Positions 59,056 to 64,000 of a DNA stretch of 64,000 bases are shown here, one piece after another (the stretch's first letter is position 1; each line of letters opens with the position of its first letter). Source of the DNA: Colletes latitarsis (lineage: Eukaryota; Arthropoda; Insecta; Hymenoptera; Colletidae); assembly GCF_051014445.1 (NCBI RefSeq), contig NC_135140.1, forward strand, positions 17,105,501-17,169,500, given 5' to 3'. The notes under the pieces were generated by a model, which was not told the origin of the DNA, did no database searches, and saw nothing but the letters and a program-made list of their open reading frames with translations. A program made the translations under genes and the position numbers.

Positions 59056-60119
59056 ACCCAAGTCCAAGATGTAAATTAACACATTGGTCCAACCTTAAAG
59101 CCTAGTGTAAACCCATACTCGAAGTGCAAGTCAAAGCTCAAGTGTAGCAAATTCGAAATCTCTGAAGCTCTAAATCGTCGCTTGAAGGGATCCTCGGCCA
59201 ATTGCGTCGCCTAACAATTTTATCTCGTAAAGTTTCCCATAAACCAAAGACGTCAGCCTGTATACCGGCTGCGTTCCAGCGGGATGCGACGCAATTCCTC
59301 GTGGTTGTATCGCTTCACGGCACAATACCTCCGAATAGTAAATCACCAATCGTCACAGGGAAGAAGAGGGGCCTGGGGGCCGGCAAGAAAGGAAGGACGC
59401 CGATTATTTATAGCTGACAGCGGGCCGCGTTCGATATAAAATCCCGTAGGAAAGTTACGGGGCGAGTGCATGAAGAAAAGCGGACCAGACAAGGAGCGAA
59501 AAGCTTGATCCGAGCCGACGGGACCTCTGGTGACGACGCCTGGGTGAAAGCAGCTTCGAGTTTAAAGGCTGAGCCTCCGGGATCTGGATGTCACCCCGCG
59601 CGAAAACGTACAAGAGAGGATTAGAGAGAGAGAGAGGACCACGGGCACGTTGAAGTGCAACTGAACAAGGACAGACAGCGTGAAACAAGCGGACAGTGAA
59701 CCCTTTCTTATCCTCGCGGAACGAGGCTTCAAAGGAATCTCGGCTGTTTTGCGAAACGCACTTAACTTTCCACCCACAACGAGACACGTCGCGACATTCC
59801 TCTGCCTCTTTTCTTCTGTCCTCTCATATTTTCGTGCGCGGTCCCGTCTGCAGTCCGTCTCGCCTTGGTCGTTGATCTTACCACGGACTTTAATGGAATC
59901 ACCTTTTTATGCGGTGGCGTCTACTTGACAGGTTGTTTACCCGTCAGGTAGATCCCCTCGGTTCATTGGGCGATCAATTAATAGGATAATTGACGTCATG
60001 TTGTTTGTAGATGATTACTCGAGTATGAGTATGTTTGCAGAAAGTGGTATCCACTTACCTGAAACAAAAAGAAAAGATAGGAATTAATACTTGTGGATGT
60101 CACGTCTAAAATTAAAAAA
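59056..60119. other. No gene seen
   Basis: GC-moderate with a purine-rich GAGAGAGAGAG run near 59622-59635. Opposing frames at 59455-59928 overlap. CAGGTTGTTTACCCGTCAGGTAG at about 59930-59952 contains one TAG-team-like CAGGTAG heptamer, which is not informative alone. No gene was recognised. Confidence 0.45.
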
Positions 60120-60570
60120 TTTTGTATGAATGTTTGTTGGAGTTTGTTTCGTTTTATACCTTAGAAGTCTGTCGAGAAATTAGGAAATATGATATAGAGA
60201 ATTGGTGCTACTCAGTTTTTAAAAATAAGAACGAAGTTTGTATGTTTGAGTGAGTGTATGCATGTTTGTTGGCCTCTGTTTACTGTGCCACTTGGGTGTG
60301 GTTTATTAAAGCATTATATTTGGCATGGTGTTCTATGTATGAGGATATGCAGCCACTCAATTTTTGAAAATATTACCAAACAGTGACGAGATATTAGTGA
60401 CATGTGTGTTTGAACATGTTTGACACTGTTTTGCTTCTCATGTTGATTTCTATACAGCATTGATGCCACTAAATTAAATTTTATTATCGAATGGGGAGAT
60501 AATGAAATATGTTTTATGTTTGCCCCTGTTTGGCATGTTTATTTATAGATACACAACAATATTATACAGT
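60120..60570 (+). repeat. Loose tandem repeat (ATGTTTG ... CTGTTT type), about 4 units
   Basis: Phrases recur at roughly 110-150 bp: ATGTTTGTTGGAGTTTGTTTCG near 60128, ATGTTTGTTGGCCTCTGTTTAC near 60260, ATGTTTGACACTGTTTTGC near 60415 and ATGTTTGCCCCTGTTTGGC near 60517. CACTCAATTTTTGAAAATA or ACTCAGTTTTTAAAAATA follows the first two units. The block is T-rich and the units are strongly diverged. No coding frame is present. Confidence 0.5.
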
Positions 60571-62010
60571 ACGATATAATTAAAACCACATAGTCTTCAT
60601 TTAAATTAACATTTAGCTTTCCAGAAGTAGAATATTCGGTACGTCAGACGTTTTCTGAGCTTATCCTTACAGAAACTGTGCGCTACACCAAATAAAATAT
60701 TGGAACAGTTAATCCTGCATACCCGGGGACACGAAACAATAGAAGAAAAAGAGAGATACCGGAAACATTCTTTTGAATATCGCGACGTTTCCGTCGCAAA
60801 TTTCGATGAATGGAGAGTTCGAGTACAACTGTCGTTTCTCGAGGACAAAATCTTCTCCACGGACCAGATACCCCTTTCGATAAGAAGATTTTACCAAGTA
60901 TATTGTCTCCAAACATCCGGTTTGAAACAGAGATCCTTTCTAGTGCTGTTTACAACCGAACGGGTTGTTTCCAGATCGTCTGCAGCCCTGTTTTGTCATT
61001 TAATCCACGACCGTTTTCGTTCCCCGTATCGATTCGAGGTCGTGCCAGGTTTACGTACGATTTCAAAGCAAACAATCGATGTTTGTCCGTACGAGAACGA
61101 ACGATTTAATACAGGCTCGAAACAACCTGCTACGTTTCTCATCGCGGCCGGGGATCGATGTTGCTCTGTTACAGAAAATGAGTCATTGCACCGTGCAATT
61201 ACGAGGCTACCAATTATCTTGCATGGATCCAGCAGTCGCCATTTTGTTCGTACCACGAAATCCAGTTCGCGGTCTTACAAGAAGATCGAATATTTAGAGA
61301 ATATCGTAAATGAAAACTGGTTACGTCGTGGATAAAATAATCATTATTGTTCATGTCCTAAGTGTGATAGTATCGTTGTTGGAATTCGTATTTTTCACAA
61401 GATCTAAGATTTTTACATTGCTCGATAAATGGGTTAATGCCTTGTAGTTGTTATTATCAGTGAAAATCAATATGATCGAACGAGACGTATAGAGATCTTT
61501 GATACAATCGATTTTTGGAATGGAAAACTCGAGAACCATTCGGCCAGGAGAACTGGTTATCTGGAGGTCTGAACACCGAGTCCAGGTTATCAGGACATGC
61601 AATCTGAAATTCTTGTAGTTTAGATATGGAACCAGTTTCGGCCCAATAATCGAACAAATACTCCGCCAGCGATTTATTGACCTAAGTTCTCCCTCTGGTA
61701 GACTAGATGCTGGGTTTAATGTAATACAATTGCTACAGGTAACAATGGTTCGAAATCTAAATCTGGCGAGCATCAACATGATTACAGTAAATCGATACCG
61801 TTACAGCGAACCAATAGGACGTTACGCTGTGTCGGTAGGTGTTTGAACACTCCAACAATTTAGGATGACTAGCTCGCAGTGTTATTACCGAGTTAATTAG
61901 AGGTTAGGTTTCAGAACAATTGAGCTAACGTTCGGAAACAACCGTTCATCAGACACACGCCATCTTGTATGCAATGGTGCAATGAGCTTTTAGAAAATCA
62001 TAACGAAATT
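60571..62010. other. No confirmed gene; one long methionine-free frame
   Basis: A plus frame is open from about 60630 to 61335. It begins without ATG (TTG at 60700) and its 211 residues contain no internal methionine. Minus-strand frames of 60-86 codons overlap it, and no domain is recognised. A minus frame of 142 codons lies at 61351-61779 and is also unassigned. No repeat or RNA was identified. Confidence 0.45.
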
Positions 62011-62207
62011 CGTGCGTGTGGACCCCGTGCGTATGGGATCCGTGCGTGTAGACCCCGTGCGTGTAGACCCCGTGCGTGTAGACCCCGTGCGTGTAGACCC
62101 CGTGCGTATGGGATCCGTGCATGTAGACCCCGTGCGTGTAGACCCCGTGCGTATGGGGATCCGTGCGTGTAGACCCCGTGCGTATGGGGATCCGTGCGTG
62201 TAGACCC
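62011..62207 (+). repeat. 15-bp minisatellite with two interspersed variants, 13 units
   Basis: Variant A is CGTGCGTGTAGACCC and variant B is CGTGCGTATGGGATC, with a 16-bp form of B carrying an extra G. The order by reading is A B A A A A B A A B A B A. The first A has a T-to-G-region change (GTGTGGACCC), the eighth unit has GCATG, and the last two B units are the 16-bp form. The array ends where CGTATGAAAA breaks the unit. Open frames with five-residue repeats across it result from the 15-bp period. Such arrays are usually length-polymorphic. Confidence 0.92.
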
Positions 62208-64000
62208 CGTATGAAAACTACTCAGAAAGCACTCTTAGTGACATACAACTACGCCAATTCAACTAGAAACGCATAGCAACGAAGAAAATTGATAAGATAT
62301 AATAGCTAATGGGTTAAATTGAATGTACGTGGTACTCTACAGAAAAGAAAGGAGTTTGATTCATCTTGTTAGCAAAGAATCCTATATTTCGCAATAGAAA
62401 CCGAGAAACTAATAGGATTTGGTGACGCTGTAGATGAATAATTTCGCGGAGCCTTTGACGCCAAGTTGTAATCCCTATCTCGCAGTCACGTAACGCCGTC
62501 TTTTTGCGTAAAACGATCGAGTGGAGCGGAGCTGGACAGAACAATGGACGTAACACGAGCTACAGAGAGGCTACGGCCGACGATCGACTTTGCGGAAACG
62601 GTCGGCCAGTGGCCAGCGTTGTAGGGACAACAACACTGGAAACACGGAAATAATCGGACGCGTAAGCCTATTATCGGCGCAGACTAGAGTCAACAATAAT
62701 TAGAGGGAAGCGGAGTTTCGCGGGACTGCTCGTTCGACGAGCAGCGGCAACAGCAGCGCGGACTTAAAATCGAATGCAAACAAAGGTATACGCGGGGGCC
62801 ATACTTGTATACACTGGTCTCTAGTCGTGCGTATGTCGGGAGTTCACGTGCTGCTACCTAATCCATCCTCTTCTCTATTTGTTTCCCTTCTATTTTCGAT
62901 GCACCCTCGGGAACGCGAGCCGACCGCGTCTGTTCCATTGCACCCGCGCTGGATTCCGCTTTTCGACTCTTTTCTTCTGTTTTTTCCCCTCTCCGTTCGC
63001 CGCAGACTAATTAATATTTGCCGAGATGGAATCTCGCCGGCGGCCCCGATGGAGAGTGGAAATGTTAATTGGTTTGACTTTGACAATTGGGTATCGTTGG
63101 AATAGTCGTGCAACCGAAAAATATAGACTGGATAGCTCGATTTAGAAATTACACCCGAGTACGCGTCGCTCGTCGAGTGCAGTGGTCGTTCAACGATCAT
63201 TTAAGGAATCCTTAGTGTTCTAAATTGGTGTCAGACCACCCATCGTGTTGCTAGAATGTCCAGAAGGTACAGTACTGAGTTTTAAAGGCTGTACGGCCTG
63301 ATAGGAGCAGTGATCCAGCGATGATTCGTAAAATGAACTCCAGACGTGATTCGTAAGTTGAACATTTCAACTTTCCAGCCCTACAACGGTGTTCATTATG
63401 AGAACCAGTACTGTGGAAGCATCACCTGATGTCGAAATTCGCGTCCACATGAACACACAATGAGCGATGTTCATTTTAAGAATCATCATTGTAACGATTA
63501 AAACCCTCACTGTTCCATGACTATTTTAAGTCAATAATGTTGTGAATGTCCTAGTATGCAGCATCTTATGTACAATCCTCAGTTCTGAAGGTCTGGATTC
63601 GAAGTTGTAGAACCCTAGAATCCTGGTACAATTAATACCAACCTACACCTGTTTGTTCTAAGTGTATCTTAGGTCAATCATGGTACAACGATGTTCGATT
63701 AAAGATTTGAACCCCTCCTCTCGGTAAACAAAATCAACGTTCTCGTTTTCTAAGGACTAATATAGACTGCAATCTCCCTCCCATCGTAAAAGTTCCCTAT
63801 AAACATACACTTATCGGATTTTTCGAGTCAGTCTTTAGTAGTCGGCTTAGCCGGTCCTAATCTGAATACCAGTCAGCCTCGTTAGTACAGAACAAAACGC
63901 ACAAGTCCTGCTGCCTCTTATCAGCCGACCTTATCAACTCCGGTGCCAAGCGAGTTTAATAATCACATCACTAAACGAACTGGTAATTCAAGTTATTGTG
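62208..64000. other. No gene seen
   Basis: Moderate GC at 62420-63200 with conflicting frames (62827-63105 plus, 62844-63200 minus). About 63280-63560 has weak word recurrence (GTGTTCATTATGAGAACCA near 63391 and ATGTTCATTTTAAGAATCA near 63468). No exon, RNA or array is supportable up to the window edge. Confidence 0.5.

Noticed and set aside
60630..61335. Plus-strand frame of about 211-235 codons as a gene
   Set aside because: No ATG start, no internal methionine in 211 residues, overlapped by several minus-strand frames, and no recognisable domain.
61969..62203. Plus-strand frames with a five-residue repeat
   Set aside because: By-product of the 15-bp minisatellite; two phases are open at once.
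1..64000. CRISPR array, operon or prokaryotic mobile-element content
   Set aside because: No regular direct repeats with unique similar-length spacers, and no coding density. The tandem arrays found are contiguous satellites without spacers.

Overview
This is eukaryotic nuclear DNA, most likely from an insect and plausibly a hymenopteran (bee-, wasp- or ant-like). The reasons are indirect. The sequence has no operons, no ribosome-binding-site-led ORFs and no long protein-coding runs. CpG is not visibly depleted and base composition is moderate. Non-autonomous TA-flanked inverted-repeat elements recur. No recognisable protein family was found on either strand, so the taxon call is inference. 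No complete gene, rRNA or intact tRNA can be supported. The longest open frames (217 codons at 34193-34846 minus, 211 codons at 60700-61335 plus) begin at TTG rather than ATG, match nothing I recognise, and are near what chance allows in 64 kb. The window is best read as intergenic or long-intron sequence.

Layout. From 1 to 8.9 kb the sequence is mostly unassigned, with a decayed ~324-bp tandem duplication (1.9-2.56 kb) and a small word-repeat block (4.43-4.57 kb). From 8.9 to 30.1 kb there are three copies of one long-TIR element (10.0, 18.6 and 29.9 kb), a 455-bp element with perfect 18-bp TIRs and internal 146-bp repeats (16.7 kb), a foldback relic (27.7 kb), and four copies of a composite motif of about 80 bp whose core resembles a CTCF site (8.9, 22.1, 23.5 and 29.3 kb). 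From 31 to 36 kb there is a second foldback family and a CTAG-word block. At 36.1-36.6 kb lies a 54-bp higher-order tandem array built from two 27-bp monomers. From 39.4 to 45.5 kb the plus strand is strongly enriched in TTCAGA, and this tract includes an 85-bp tandem duplication and a ~110-bp direct duplication. From 47 to 64 kb there are the second copy of the second foldback family (47.3 kb), a truncated fourth copy of the long-TIR element (53.0 kb), a decayed tRNA-like sequence (55.2 kb), a 175-bp tandem repeat (58.5 kb), a loose repeat (60.1 kb) and a two-variant 15-bp minisatellite (62.0 kb).

The best candidate for something functional and undescribed is the four-copy composite motif. 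Four short blocks are conserved with nearly fixed spacing (17 nt twice), while most of the DNA between them has diverged, and block 1 closely resembles the CTCF core. The second theme is that many independent segments each carry their own recurrent short word, which points to slippage-driven growth of intergenic DNA. Repeats were found by eye, so boundaries are approximate unless a TIR or TSD fixes them.
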